From contig JAPWDM010000001.1 of NCBI GenBank assembly GCA_035578155.1, positions 163,901,498 through 163,965,497 on the forward strand: a DNA stretch of 64,000 bases, in the 5' to 3' direction. Positions within the stretch are counted from its first letter, which is position 1. Every line of letters starts with the position of its first letter. This document shows, piece by piece, positions 1 through 11,091 of this stretch. A program made the position numbers and the translations under genes. Below the pieces are notes generated by a model that saw only the letters and a program-made list of their open reading frames with translations, did no database searches and was not told the origin of the DNA. The stretch is from Brachynemurus nebulosus (lineage: Eukaryota > Arthropoda > Insecta > Neuroptera > Myrmeleontidae).

Positions 1-728
1 AACGCATATCATCATCATTGTTTATCTGCGTAATGCCTATCTGTATGTAAGTACGTATGTCTGAACTTGAAACGTTTGATATTTGTCTTACTTATTGTAA
101 TGGTGGAAATGTACATACATAACGAAAGTGAGCAAAAAGCGAATTGGTGAACGAAATTCACCAACATCCATCCACTCGCTCGGCTCTTGTGAACTACAGA
201 AAATATTGTTGTCAATTTAAAATATCAAACGAACAAATCTTTTCTATATCATTTATATTTACATTTTTATGATTCTTCTTCGTCTTCATGAATCGACCAT
301 AAAATCAACGTGTACATGCAAAAAGGGGAAAAGATTTACAAACCATAGTGTACAAAAATATACGCACATCATGCCACGTATTTCAAATTCACGTCGAAAG
401 ACGAAAACCAGAAAATTAATAATGATCATAGTAGCGGCGAGCTCGAATAAAGTAAGCAACTGATTCATTTTGAAAATTAATTAATTACTTTCTTGTGTTT
501 TCACATCTAAACCTCTTTCTGTATTCACCAAGCTGTGCTGAGTCTGTTCTTTCCTAGGGAAAAGAGAACTAGTTGTTAGCTATTAAGTTACATATTCTGG
601 TTGTACAATAGTAACGTTAGGCTATTAACTTTCAAAATCTATTGAATATTCAAATATGAGAATTAATTCATAAATTTATTAACAAACTTTCATCCAAATT
701 TTAGCAAACATTTCGGAAATTATAGCCG
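1..728. other. AT-rich stretch, no gene seen
   Basis: Only short open frames with no recognisable protein similarity occur here. I see no inverted repeat, tandem array or RNA gene. Confidence 0.6.
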
Positions 729-1156
729 GCCACACATGTACAGTTTCAATTGATAGTTTGAACTGAATAGTTTAAACTGTCAGTTAAAACTATATACACT
801 GTAGAAGCACACACACGTACAGTTTTTAATCCTTCAGTTTTTACCATTTATTCGAAACAGGAGGACAATTTCACCCACCAACGTCTTTAACTCCGTGAAA
901 ATTATATTGTTAAAAAAACTCAAAAAACCAAACAGTCTTGCTCCTGACACAAATTGAACTGAGAACTGTACAGTTAAACCCCCACACACGTAACAATCAC
1001 TTGAACCTTTCAGTTTAAAAAATTTAAATTTCATTCGTCTCAGTTTAACTGTACAGTTACGTTGAAACGAGACTGAAATACAGACACACGTAAAGGTTAA
1101 ACTCTATAGTTGAACTGTTCAGTTCAAACTGGCAGTTGAAACTGTACATGTGTGGC
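729..1156. mobile_element. Non-autonomous MITE with long TIRs
   Basis: The left end (GCCACACATGTACAGTTTCA) reappears inverted at the right end (1147-1156 and inward), and the inverted match runs for about 50 bp with few mismatches. The interior is built from degenerate CAGTTYAAACTG motifs, each following an ACACACGTA-like block (near 810, 983 and 1082). There is no coding capacity; the open frame at 834-1034 is a by-product. The target-site duplication is unclear. The right end directly abuts the TTAA of the next element. The superfamily is unassigned. Confidence 0.75.
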
Positions 1157-2057
1157 TTAAGGAGGGGTAAGGTTTTTAAACTTTTTTTTTTGCATTTTTT
1201 TTAAAAAATTTTTTTCTGAATGTACAGCATGTCGAGCGTGTTGTGTCAAAATTTCAAGTAAATCCGAGCAAAACTAATGAAGATACAGCGTTTGACTTTG
1301 AAGAGACCGGCCCTCATGCTCGATTTTTATACCTGCCTGGTAGCTGCGCGACGCGCCTACCTGTTATGTGTAAAATTTACTTTAATTTTATACTTACAAA
1401 TCTTCAAAACAAATACTTACTATCATTACCCGCGTAAGTATAAAAAATTATATCATTTTATTGATGCTTAGTTTTGGATTTTTGAGTATAAAAAACTTTA
1501 AGTCCATTTTCTCGCAAACAACATTTTTGAATTTCGTGAACATCATAACTCAAAATCTACTTCACCAATTTTGTTGAAATTTTGTACACTGTTTCTACAC
1601 ATAAATCAAGAGGTAATCAGGTCGAGTTTTTTTTTTTGCTATTTTTTTCCAGTTTATAATAAAAAATTAACCGAAATTTTTAGCAAAAATTGCGTTTTTC
1701 ACTTCAAAATGCTTCTAAAAATAAAAAAATCGAAAAAATACAAAAAACTCTTCCTGACTCCCTAGGGAAACATATCGCCTTTTAAACGCATTTCGATTTT
1801 TTTGTCTCGGATGATCCGGTACCAAGTTATGATGTTCACCGCAAAACAACTTTTTTTCGAGGCGCCTCCGGAAATTCGCTGTCACGGACTTATTTATCGA
1901 TATTTGTAATTGATAATTTTTTCAAAGATACTTTAGATGTTATACTATAACGTGTATATGAAATAAATAAGCCAGCATTATTCATATCTCCAAAAAAAAA
2001 AATCATGAAAATATGCCTTTTTTTCGCTTTTAAAACCTTACCCCCCCCCCCCCTTAA
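1157..2057. mobile_element. TTAA-flanked non-autonomous element
   Basis: TTAA at 1157-1160 is followed by GGAGGGGTAAGGTTTTTAAA. The right end reads TTTTAAAACCTTA plus 13 C and then TTAA (2054-2057), so the ends are inverted repeats bounded by TTAA, as in piggyBac-type target duplications. The interior shows no transposase. The C run at 2041-2053 is the decayed or expanded end of the TIR. piggyBac affiliation is inferred from TTAA only; the G-rich terminus is not the classical piggyBac end. Confidence 0.7.
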
Positions 2058-2238
2058 CATAACATTACCACGAATAATCAAATTACAAAAAAAATAATTT
2101 TTATATTTTACTACAGTAACGTGCTTGGTGTGGCCACCAAGAATCGCATTTAGTATCTACTTAATAAATTTCTAACACTGACTGACTGACTGACTAACTG
2201 ATATAGACAACGCACAGCCTAAACCGTTGGATTTAGAA

Positions 2239-2866
2239 CAGTGTTTTTCAACCTGTGGGTCGCGACCCCCTGGAGAGTCGCGATAAAGCTTCAAAATTGC
2301 GACTTATTTTCAATAACAGTAAATCCGAATTTTAAATAATTGCGTCATATAGACACTTTTTCTTTGGTATTGTTTTATTACTCTCATTGGAACTTGAAGT
2401 TGAAGGTTGTGTATATGTTTCCAAAAACTTATCCATTTTCAATAATTACAATGAGCATAGAATTTTGAATATTAGACAATAATAAGTGAGCAACTATTAA
2501 ACAAGGCAATTCAATAAATTTAAACACTAAGGCGAGTTCACAATTCAAAGAATTCAAATGGATTACTCTTGGAAGTGTTAAACGGTGACGACCGTCGCAC
2601 GTGCGCATGTCACTTTTTACGTCACGTGCGCCTTCAGAAGCTACTATAAGTCGTCAATTTCGATGTCGATATAAAAATACGCCTGTTTCAAGTCCTTAAT
2701 TACGTATTTAATCGATAACTAACTATGAAAATAATTAATTAATGATGAACGGATTCGATATTTATAATATAAAAAAATAAAAGTTGGTAATAGCGGAGGG
2801 TAGGGGGTCGCAAAATATATTTCCATACTAAGGGGGTCGCGCCATGGAAAAGGTTGAAAAACACTG
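2239..2866. mobile_element. Non-autonomous hAT element
   Basis: The left end CAGTGTTTTTCAACCTGTGG and the right end (..GGTTGAAAAACACTG) are inverted repeats of the widespread hAT type. Flanking 8-bp duplications are atttagaa (2231-2238) and gtttagaa (2867-2874), 7 of 8 identical. It sits in family X copy A, so it is younger than that copy. No transposase frame remains. Confidence 0.9.
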
Positions 2867-3149
2867 GTTTAGAAGAATGAAATTTTGCACAGGAGTTCCA
2901 CATGTAACGTAAATAAGCACTAAGAAAGGATTTTTGAAAATTCGTCCCCGAAGTGAGTTAAATAAGGAATAAAAATTTGTATGGAAATTCGTCATTTTTG
3001 AAGTTAGAGATATTGTATGATAGTATTTTACAATATAAGTTCGGTAAGTTGCTTTTACTGATCGAGAAAATGTTGCGAAAACGAGACCCGCAGGGTCGAG
3101 TTTTTGCAATTTTCGAGATCAGTAAATGCACTTAACGCATCGTGTATTG

Positions 3150-3869
3150 TATAATATTTTTTGCACGATCGATTTAAAATAATTAAAGATTAAAAATGTG
3201 TTAAATAAAAAATAAAATTCAGATAATATAGATGAAATTTATATTTCTATGTTATGACATAGAATGCCATGAATAAATATTATAAATATTCGCAACAACT
3301 AATATGAATCTTTGTAGTGACAATTTGTAAATAAAAAATTAAGTGTCAATATTTCACTGGCCTGAATATTTTTTTTGAATTTCCTATTAAAAAAAATTAA
3401 GGAAAATAGTTTGTTAAACTATATTATTAGTGAGAATAATGAAATTGATGAAGCATCTTATTTTTGACTGCAAATTTATTCTCGTAAAATGAAAGGAAGA
3501 TTATGAAAGCCACAGAAAATCTTAATGATTGAACGACCTTTTGAAATGTCAATAAAATAAGAAGACTGATGCCAACAATAATAATAATAATGTGCAAACT
3601 AGTGAAAATTTTCATATTATTAATGGATTTATTTTCCTAATTGTTCAAATTGTACTTTTAATTTCAATATAAATAAATAAATACAATCATTTTTGAGCTA
3701 ATTTAACTTACCACACTCCTATTTACTTACCACGCATCTATTTCACTTACCGCACTGTTATTTTTTGGTTTCCATGGATATAAACAAACGTTCGGGAAAT
3801 GTAACTTACCAGCATTGTCAACAGCCTCGGTAAATGCATGAAAATACACGATCGTGCAAAAAATATATT
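3150..3869. mobile_element. Short-TIR element nested in family X
   Basis: A block near 3150-3172 (TTTTTTGCACGATCGA) recurs inverted near 3848-3869 (ACGATCGTGCAAAAAA). The surrounding family X sequence resumes on either side, which supports an insertion of about 0.7 kb. No coding potential is seen. Boundaries are approximate and no clean target duplication was found. Confidence 0.5.
3705..3764. repeat. Three short ACTTACC tandem units
   Basis: The pattern 'acttaccacac', 'acttaccacgc', 'acttaccgcac' occurs three times at about 19-20 bp spacing, each preceded by 'atttn'. It lies inside the 3150-3869 element. Confidence 0.5.
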
Positions 3870-3982
3870 ACTATTATGGCTATTAAAATAAGTAATATTT
3901 TATTTAATAAATTTTTAACACTAACTGACATCCTGAAATGTTGCCGATGGTAAATCCATCGGGTGGATATACGGTTGATAAT

Positions 3983-5350
3983 TAATACCTTTCTTTAGTT
4001 ATATGGGGATGAATCCGCGGCCCTCTCAGATCGGACACCTTTGGTCTCGTACCCAACGTTCCCCGTGGAAAAAGGTGGCGCTGTACATATATGAATTTTT
4101 CACTTTAACTGGATAAACATATCCAATTCTTAACTACTTTTAAAAAAAAATGACAGGAACCACTTTAATACAAGAATCAGTTTAGGAGCGAGATAAAGTA
4201 CCTATACACTAAGGCACGCATTTTTAATTCACACACGATTTTTAGATTTAATGTTTTTATATTTCTTATAATTCACTATTTATATGTACTGTGATGTACA
4301 TCGCATGTATTTATATTTGTACTTACATTGTTATATTCCATTTCTTTATCTGGGTTACAGGGAAGCGAAAAAAAAACAACAAACTTTAATAATTTGATAA
4401 AGGTAATAACGTTAGAGGTTGTGAACTTACATGCATCCCTCCGGAATAGAAAGTGTAAGTGGAAATACATTCACATATACCAACAAAAATATGTACATAC
4501 AGTACAGACAACTTAAAATACATCGGATGGTTTTTTGTGGAAACGTATAAATATAAATAATAAATAATATTAGGTAGGTACGTTTAAAATTCTGCTTTAC
4601 AGTTTTATGGATAGATGACACAACCATTGTAAAGGGGCATTATCATTAATCTAGTGTAAAATGTTTGAAGCAAATATCATTTTTATGTACATCCGGTAAA
4701 TTTATATGTTTTGTGTTTTACGATGACACTATGAACATATAAAACACTTAGGTACTTAGACGGTGTCCATTTACACATTAAGGTATTCTCTTGATGAAAA
4801 TTATATTTATCTGGTTGGGTGTAAATAATAAACTGCTTGTCAGGTGAATTTGATGTTTTTTAATAAGTTTTTAAACGATTTATTTTTTATATCGATGAAA
4901 CATTACTATTGCAATATCGGAATAAATTAAAAAAAATCATTTTTTGACAAGTGCTAGACAAACAACTTACGCGTTATGTATAGAAAACTATTCCCGGGAA
5001 CATACTTAGCAAAGACCGTAAGTGTTATTTTTGTGGCCTCGGATGCAGCTTGAGAACCCAAGACTGAAAACTGAGGATTCTTAAGCATCCATGGTTACAA
5101 AAATAAACTCACGGGCCGAGTATGAGTAAGTTATTTTTTCAACCGGAAAAATGGTGACTAAATTGAAAAAAAAATGAATAAAAAATAATAAAATTAATCG
5201 AAAAAACAATTTTAATAAAAATGAAGAGGCGATGTCTGTAAAAAACTACTTCTATAGAAAAATCTATTTACTAGTTGGGAAACGATTACTTAAGTTCCTA
5301 GAAAACTAAGTAAACTTTTATGACCTGTTGTTTTGTAACTATAGTAATTA
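3983..5350. other. No gene seen; one less AT-rich patch
   Basis: The stretch is AT-rich with chance frames only. The patch at about 4008-4080 is richer in G and C ('gaatccgcggccctctcagatc'-like text) but has no open frame or RNA fold that I can support. Confidence 0.5.
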
Positions 5351-6327
5351 ACTAGTCGTACCCGCGACGTCGTTCGCGTAAAGCAATGTTACAAAATCTC
5401 AATGAGAAGTATGTAAGTGTAATAATTATACAGAACTTGCAAAGAATAATATTTTTTGTGTAATGAAGGCACATGCTCAAAATGGTTTTTCTATTTTCCC
5501 GTGGGAATGAGGAATTTTCCTGAAATAAAAAGTATCTTAAATATTGACCCACGTAATAGGTCACCACACCAAATTTCATCAAAATCCGTCCAATAGTTTT
5601 CGCGTAATACGTGCACATGCACAAAATGGTTTTTCTATTTTCCCGTGGGAATGAGGCATTTTTCCAGAGTAAAAAGTATCTTAAATGTTGCCCTAGGTAA
5701 CAAGTTATCACCACACCAAATTTTATTAAAATCCGTCCAATAGTTTTTGCCTATTGTGTACACATGCTCAAAATGGTTTCTCCATTTTCCCGTGGGAATG
5801 AGAAATTTTCCCGGAGTAAACAGTATTTTAGATATTGACCCAGGTAATAAGTTATCATCACACCAAATTTCATCAAAATCCGTCCAATAGTTTTTGCGTG
5901 ATGCGTGAACAGACCGACAGACAGATAGACAAACAAACAAAAATTCAAAAAATCACTGTTTTAGTATCTACATCGATAACTATTTACAGTACCAGTACAA
6001 TTTTCAAAAAATATTCCATGTACAGAAATGGTCTCGTTACAATTTTATTATATGTATAGATAATTAACAAATATAATGGCAAATATTGCTTACGAGACAT
6101 GTTATCTGATATATCTCATTTCAGATACAATTGATCATGAGTTTTCGTTAAAAAATTAAATAATTCTTATATTCGAAACAAATCAATCTTCTATTCTTTT
6201 CTAAAAACAAACTGCAAATTTAAAATTTACGTAAATGCAATAATGAAAGAGATAAAACCAAGAAAACGGAAATTATTTAAATTCAAAGTGACGAAGCATG
6301 GTTAAATTTAACTGAAATGAACCATAT
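5351..6327 (+). repeat. Dispersed repeat family H, copy 1
   Basis: It begins ACTAGTCGTACCCGCGACGT, matching the start of copy 2 at 57999 (ACTAGCACTTACCCGCAACA). The last 200 bp (6131-6327) are about 85-90% identical by eye to 58401-58593. The central part is a threefold tandem unit not present in copy 2. The last segment contains a short lysine-rich frame starting at 6243 (MKEIKPRKRK) that is shared with copy 2, so the element may once have encoded protein. Similar 'CCGCGRCKTCG' starts are common in insect Helitron-like repeats, but the class is not proven. Confidence 0.65.
5470..5906 (+). repeat. Threefold tandem repeat, unit 144-147 bp
   Basis: Units start at 5470, 5614 and 5761 with CACATGCTCAAAATGGTTT or a close variant. 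Each contains 'tattttcccgtgggaatgag' and ends 'atccgtccaatagtttt'. The periods are 144 and 147, both multiples of three, so long minus-strand frames run through all units. Those frames are a consequence of the periodicity and no protein is recognised in them. A GACA/CAAA-rich tail follows at 5907-5945. Confidence 0.85.
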
Positions 6328-6356
6328 ATAAACGCCAACTTACGATTTTGCAGTTC

Positions 6357-6602
6357 ATACCTTAAAGACCCATTCATATCTACAGACACTGAACGTCACA
6401 GACACGTATCGTGGTCGACACGACAAATATTCTTTAATGCTTTTCTTACGAACACATTCATACATACAGACAATCCGTGTCTGCGTGCGGAATATATGAA
6501 TACACCCATAAGAAAAGCATTAAACAATATTTGTCGATACGTGTCTGTGACGATACGTATGTGACCTTCAGTGTCTGTAGATATGAATGGATCTTAATAC
6601 CT
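6357..6602. mobile_element. Fold-back MITE
   Basis: Inverted ends (TAAAGACCCATTCATATCTA at the left, its near complement at 6570-6596) share about 40 bp. A second inverted pair in the interior ('aatgcttttctta' and 'taagaaaagcatt') lets almost the whole 235 bp fold on itself. The hexamer atacct flanks both sides (6357-6362 and 6597-6602) and may be the target duplication; a TTAA duplication is an alternative reading. Confidence 0.75.
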
Positions 6603-6949
6603 AATGACAGGGAGTGACATGTTTACTTTATAGAAAGCAAAAATACGTTTACTTTCGCTTTTAAATAACGTTGCTAACTGATAAACTGCGGTATTTAAAG
6701 TAGGAAACAAAAAGAAATTTTTAAGGATCTTAATTAATTTGCAACTTGTATACAATATTTCTATATTGAACACTCAAGGTATCACAGTTTTTTGTCACTA
6801 TAACCGAAATCGTTATCAAACATGACGAATCTATAAGGATTTCGTGATTTTGACTACGAAATCCTAAAAAAGAATCAACCTTTGGTGTCTTCATGTTCTC
6901 TAGCCAACTAGCAGCTTGTAAAGAAGCTACGACAAAAGTTGAAAGCCGG
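6603..6949. other. No gene seen
   Basis: AT-rich spacer with no repeat partner or coding signal found in the window. Confidence 0.5.
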
Positions 6950-7650
6950 GCTACTTTACTCGCTACTCGCTGGCATGTAGGCTTTTTAGCTAGTAAACTA
7001 GTCGTGTGTCATTATAGTTGCTACTGAACTAGCTGCAAGTATCCCTATATACTCCGTTAATAAAATAAACTCGTTGGCTAGTTGACTAGTGAGCGAGTGA
7101 ATAGTTTTCTGTGTTAGGCCCGATTTACATTAACGCTCCGCTCTTACTACGATATCACTCCGCTCCCGGTTCAGTATGATATTCTTACACAATAAACAAT
7201 GAGTGTATTCACATCATCGCTCTGATATCGGTCCGATATCAGTCGCGGTTCGCTCCCGTTCCAATGCCATTCCAATATCAATACCACTCAGGTAATATTT
7301 TATCGGAGCGATATCACACTTGTTATGGCTTGTAGCTATAGTGTAAACACTTTTTTGATTCCACTCCACTCCACTTGCATTCAGTTGTTATGAAAAGATG
7401 TTTGTATCGAACTGAGACCGAATTGGGAGCCTACCCAGAGCGGAATTATAATGTGAATGGAGAACGAATAGGTACCAGCATGTTATCAGCACTGTAATGT
7501 GAACACAACAAAGATTATATCGGAGCGAGAATGGAGTGGGAGCGTATCGAGAGCGGAGCGTTAGTGTAAATCGGGCCTCATCATCATTATCGCACTAGCT
7601 GACTCATCAGCTTGTAAACTCGGCGGCTAGCTCGCTCAGTGTCACCGAGG
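6950..7650. mobile_element. Possible outer MITE split by an insertion
   Basis: Text rich in ACTCGCT, CTAGCTAGT and TAGTTGACTAG occurs at 6950-7110 and resumes at 7581-7650. The outer ends (AAAGCCGGGCTACTTTACTC and the complement of 7625-7655, AAAGCCTCGGTGACACTGAG) look like diverged inverted repeats. The element at 7117-7577 is inserted in it. The match is imperfect, so this is tentative. Confidence 0.35.
7117..7577. mobile_element. MITE with GGCCCGATTTACA termini
   Basis: The ends GGCCCGATTTACATTAACGC and the inverted right end GGCCCGATTTACACTAACGC match over about 28 bp. The flanks are TTA (7114-7116) and TCA (7578-7580), compatible with a 3-bp TWA-type duplication as in PIF/Harbinger, but one base differs. 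The interior repeats 'gctccgctccc' and 'gataccg/gatatcg' words. A diverged partial relative lies at 35274-35530. Confidence 0.75.
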
Positions 7651-8621
7651 CTTTATTAAAATAAATTCAATTATTAAAATTAGTATTACATAATATCTTG
7701 AAAATATGTAATACACGTGATTTTCATCCAAACTACCATGCTTAATTTAATACTGTACAATAGAGGAAAAATTTGATCGACATCCAGAAAAAAAAATCTC
7801 TAAACAAACAATTTATTAACCATTTTGTTAAATTACCCCTATTGATGTTTTTGGTGACTTTAGAGATTACTAACAATGGCTTTAGCATATATAGCTTTTT
7901 AAAAAAAACTAATATGGAAACTAGACGTATTGTACAGAGAACATTTTTCCGTTCTAGTTATTTTAATCAGCATTTTTTTTTCTGTTAGCTTTTTTGATGT
8001 TAATATACAGTAGGCTATGCCCGGCCATTTTCATAATATTTTCTTCTTATCTCACATTTGTTTAGAATAGTTTTAAATGTCTTTTTGGCATTGCTCCAAC
8101 CGTTACCAGGATGGTAGCTGGATGTATATGTATACATTCGTATTATAATGCCATGATGATTCGGCATAATACAAATTACGTAAGCTTTATATTCATAAAG
8201 TTCCTACATCGGGATGACTGTTATGCTTAGGTAAGTAAGATAATGGAGTTGCCTATGACAACATTGTACATTAACAAACTAATATCACAACAAAATGAAA
8301 CCGAATGTAATAATAAAAAAAACAAAAAACAAGCCGTCAAGTGCAAGTTGTACTTGCGCTAACAGTATTTCGTACAATTAGTGGATGAAATATTTACCTA
8401 ATGAATAAATTTTATTCCTAAAATAAACCATGTTTTTTGATTTCAAAACGATCGTATAGTTGTTATCTTGGTTTGTTAACGTTTACCAGAAAGATATTTA
8501 CTGAATGAAGTATATGTACTAAGATTGGCCACTTGTTTTTTTTCTTTCAATAATTATTAGCAGTACTATTTATTATAAAAATTGTATTAGATAATATTTT
8601 GTGTCATAAAATTACTTAAAT
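7651..8621. other. No gene seen
   Basis: AT-rich spacer. An 'aagccgtcaagtgc' word near 8331 resembles the start of a common insect dispersed repeat, but no boundary can be set. The frame at 7773-7988 has no recognisable content. Confidence 0.4.
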
Positions 8622-9213
8622 ACTAGCCATATACTCGATGGCATTTCCCATCGACAACATCTTTTTATTAGGTACTCATTTCCTGCTCACTTTTAATGTT
8701 TTTCAAAAACCTAAATCAATATCCACGTTTCTAACTTCAAAAATGACAAATTTCCCATACGAACTTTCATTTCCTGTTTTAACCCCTTAGAGAAAAAATT
8801 TCCAGAAACGTTTACACAACTTACTTTTATTTATAAATAGAAGCCTAAACGCCAATTTTTATATCTGCTGTGCTAAAGTTCGTCCTTCTAAACCCAACAG
8901 TTTAGGCTGTGCGTTGTCTGTCAGTCACTGTTAAAGATTTATTCAATAATATATTGTTTTTTTAATAGCCATAGTAACATACTTTTATATACCACTAACT
9001 TCAAAAATAACGGATTTACGTACAAATTTTCATCCCCTACTAAACCCACTTAGGAGACGAATTTTCAAAAATCCTTTCTTAGTGCTTAGTTACGTTACAT
9101 GCGGAACTCCTGTGCAAAATTTCATTCTTCTAAACCCAGCGGTTTAGGCTGTGCGTTGTCTGCCTGTCAGTCAGTCAGTCAATCAGTCAGTGTTAGAGAT
9201 TTATTAAGTATAG
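8622..9213 (+). repeat. Dispersed repeat family X, copy B (two units)
   Basis: It starts at 'tagccatatactcgatgg' with a small hairpin (CGATGGCATTTCCCATCG) and contains two related units of about 290 bp. Each unit runs 'taacttcaaaaat..', '..aaaccca..', then 'ggtttaggctgtgcgttgtct' and CAGT repeats (8890-8950 and 9120-9213). It is collinear with copy C at 38360-38950. Confidence 0.85.
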
Positions 9214-9224
9214 ATTATTTGCCA

Positions 9225-10140
9225 ATTTCTTTGAATAGGTAGCTTGGATTTTTTTTATTTCTATGGACACCTAAAAATTTTATAAATATTAGATAATATT
9301 CCAGGTGCAGAGATTGTAATATATTTTTCACGTGTAGATTTATCAGCTATTCCTTATTTCTTCCTTAATTTCTAAAATTCACTGGATAAAAAAAAAAATT
9401 ACCAAAATACCCGTTTAACATACATAATAGTATTACAATTGATTAACAACATCTTGATTAAAGCAAAATATGTCATCAACTTTTCTTTTTACATACCAAG
9501 GAAGTTGTGCAAGGAAATTCAAATTTGATAAGTTTCGCACAATCTACACCCCATTCTTAATGTTCGTGAATTTTTTCAGATTTTTCTGAACAATCCTTTT
9601 GGTAATAAAGGCCGGGGACAACAATTTTTATGTTTTCGAAAAAAAAAAAGTGGGCAAAATATGTAGTTATATATTCCAGGCATGAGGTCGTATCTCATTT
9701 TTAGTGATTTTTTTAGAAAAGCAGAAAAACAAAAACTACTGTTACATTTTGTTTTATGAACCTAAGGTATCAATGTATTTGCAGACTAACATTCTTAAAG
9801 TACCTACATTCGTTTATGATTTACAAAACAAAATGTAACAGTAGTTCTTGTTTTTCTGTTTTCCTAAAAAAATCACTAAAAATGAGATACGACCTTATGC
9901 CTCGGTGCTCTTGGCAAAAAATTTTGTTTTTACCTTCCAGATTATCCGCTAAAATGAACCCCCAGAATCGAAATTCAACTTCACATCTTGAATTAGGCGA
10001 CCACACCCTAACTCCGTGCTAAATTTCAAATTTTCGCGTCGAGTGGTTTCAGGAGAAATTGCCTGTGACACTCGGACAAACACCGAAGTGATTGCATAAG
10101 TGTTCCGTTTTGCCAATTTTGGTACGGAATACTAAAAAGG
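9225..10140 (+). repeat. Dispersed repeat family Y, copy 1
   Basis: The segments 9225-9625 and 9890-10100 both match, in inverse orientation, 34330-34720 and 32790-33010. Landmarks are 'aaaggccggggacaac', 'taccaaggaag', 'gtgctcttggcaaaaaa' and 'ttgcctgtgacactcgg'. A hairpin occupies 9679-9902. The right end carries 'tttggtacggaatact', a word typical of insect repeats. No coding sequence is supported. Confidence 0.85.
9679..9902. repeat. Inverted repeat, arms about 75 bp
   Basis: The left arm (GGCATGAGGTCGTATCTCAT onward) recurs inverted at about 9826-9902, with a spacer of about 70 bp and few mismatches. Open frames on both strands here (9756-10022 plus, 9821-10006 minus) are by-products. 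Family Y copy 2 has a different sequence at this position, so this is a local insertion or inverted duplication. Confidence 0.85.
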
Positions 10141-10888
10141 AATACTAAACGTGTATTATCTAGGACCATCTAGTTCTTGTTGAAAAATAATTAAAATATC
10201 AGTCATACTTGTGCTTGTAAAAAACGAAAAAAAATAATAAACAGGTAATAGGAACAAAAAGATTTTATAAAGACTGTGTTAAAATATTCGAACTGTCATC
10301 CAAAAACCCCATCTGGGCTCCATTTTTAGAGTTCCGAAAAAAAAAAATTTCAAAACGCTTATAATTTCGTCATTTCTACATCTTTCGACTTATGAACATA
10401 AAATTTTATACGAACAGATGATAATATTATGATTAATAGAACTCGATTTCATTGGGTGAGTGACGGAAAGGGAAAGTGTAAAAAGCAACATAACTTACAT
10501 AATAGTCTTATAGATTTGCTCGTATATTTACAGTTTACACATAAATTTAATGTAATTTTCGATTTTTATATGAATAAAATTACAATAGAAAGACAATTCA
10601 TTCACAATATCAATTTTGTTTGAAAGATGGTTTTGAGTATTTCTTTTGAAAAATATATGTATACTTTTAATGACATTCATATTCAAATTTCAGTTATTTT
10701 ATCAAACTAAATCAATGTAAGAAAAAGTTAATAAATAAACTAAGAATCATTTTTTTCTTTTTGTTTCTTTTCCAAACTACATATTACTTCTATTCATAGT
10801 TACCTGATGGATCTTCAAACAGAAAGAAAAAAAATTTTCTTAATTTTCAGAGAGTTTTGCCGTTCTGCACATATTGCTTCGTGTAGAG
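10141..10888. other. No gene seen
   Basis: AT-rich spacer. 'ccatttttagagttccg' near 10321 resembles text common in insect dispersed repeats. No boundary or coding signal is supported. The final 8 bp (10881-10888) are the left duplication of the hAT MITE. Confidence 0.4.
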
Positions 10889-11083
10889 CAGGGCCGTGGA
10901 GAGAAATGGCGGGCCGCAAGAAAAGGGGCACATTTCATAAAAATTTCTCCCCAAAAAATAAATGATGAGTAAAAACAAGCTGATTTTACTTTTTCCCGGG
11001 CCCCTATTGATCGCTACGGGCCCCCTGTTGCAGCCCGGGCCCCAGAGTTGCAACCCGGCTACCCCTCCCTCTCGTCGGGCCTG
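10889..11083. mobile_element. Short GC-rich hAT MITE
   Basis: The left end CAGGGCCGTGGAGAG and the inverted right end CAGGCCCGACGAGAG form TIRs. The 8-bp flanks gtgtagag (10881-10888) and ctgtagag (11084-11091) agree at 7 of 8 positions. The interior is much richer in GGGCCC words than its surroundings. It is 195 bp and non-coding. Confidence 0.85.
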
Positions 11084-11091
11084 CTGTAGAG

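Larger units (their letters stand above)
2150..3982 (-). repeat. Dispersed repeat family X, copy A, interrupted
   Basis: On the minus strand this copy matches the plus-strand copies at 8622-9213 and 38360-38950. Shared landmarks are the TTTAGGCTGTGCGTTGTCT block followed by CAGT repeats, the 'aatcctttcttagtgc' block and the terminal 'cgatgg..atccatcg' segment near 3950-3975. The copy lacks one of the two internal units seen in the others. It is split by a hAT insertion (2239-2866) and by an inverted-repeat element (about 3150-3869). Family type is unknown; a Helitron-like or microsatellite-carrying element is possible. Confidence 0.75.

Noticed and set aside
4008..4080. GC-richer patch as an RNA gene
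   Set aside because: No tRNA, snRNA or rRNA signature could be recognised.
5470..5906. Possible CRISPR-like array
   Set aside because: Units of 144-147 bp are contiguous without unique spacers, and the DNA is eukaryotic.
5352..5948. Minus-strand frames of 65-120 codons
   Set aside because: They arise from three tandem units with periods divisible by three; no protein resemblance and no start context.
9756..10022. Overlapping frames on both strands
   Set aside because: They are created by the inverted repeat at 9679-9902 inside family Y.
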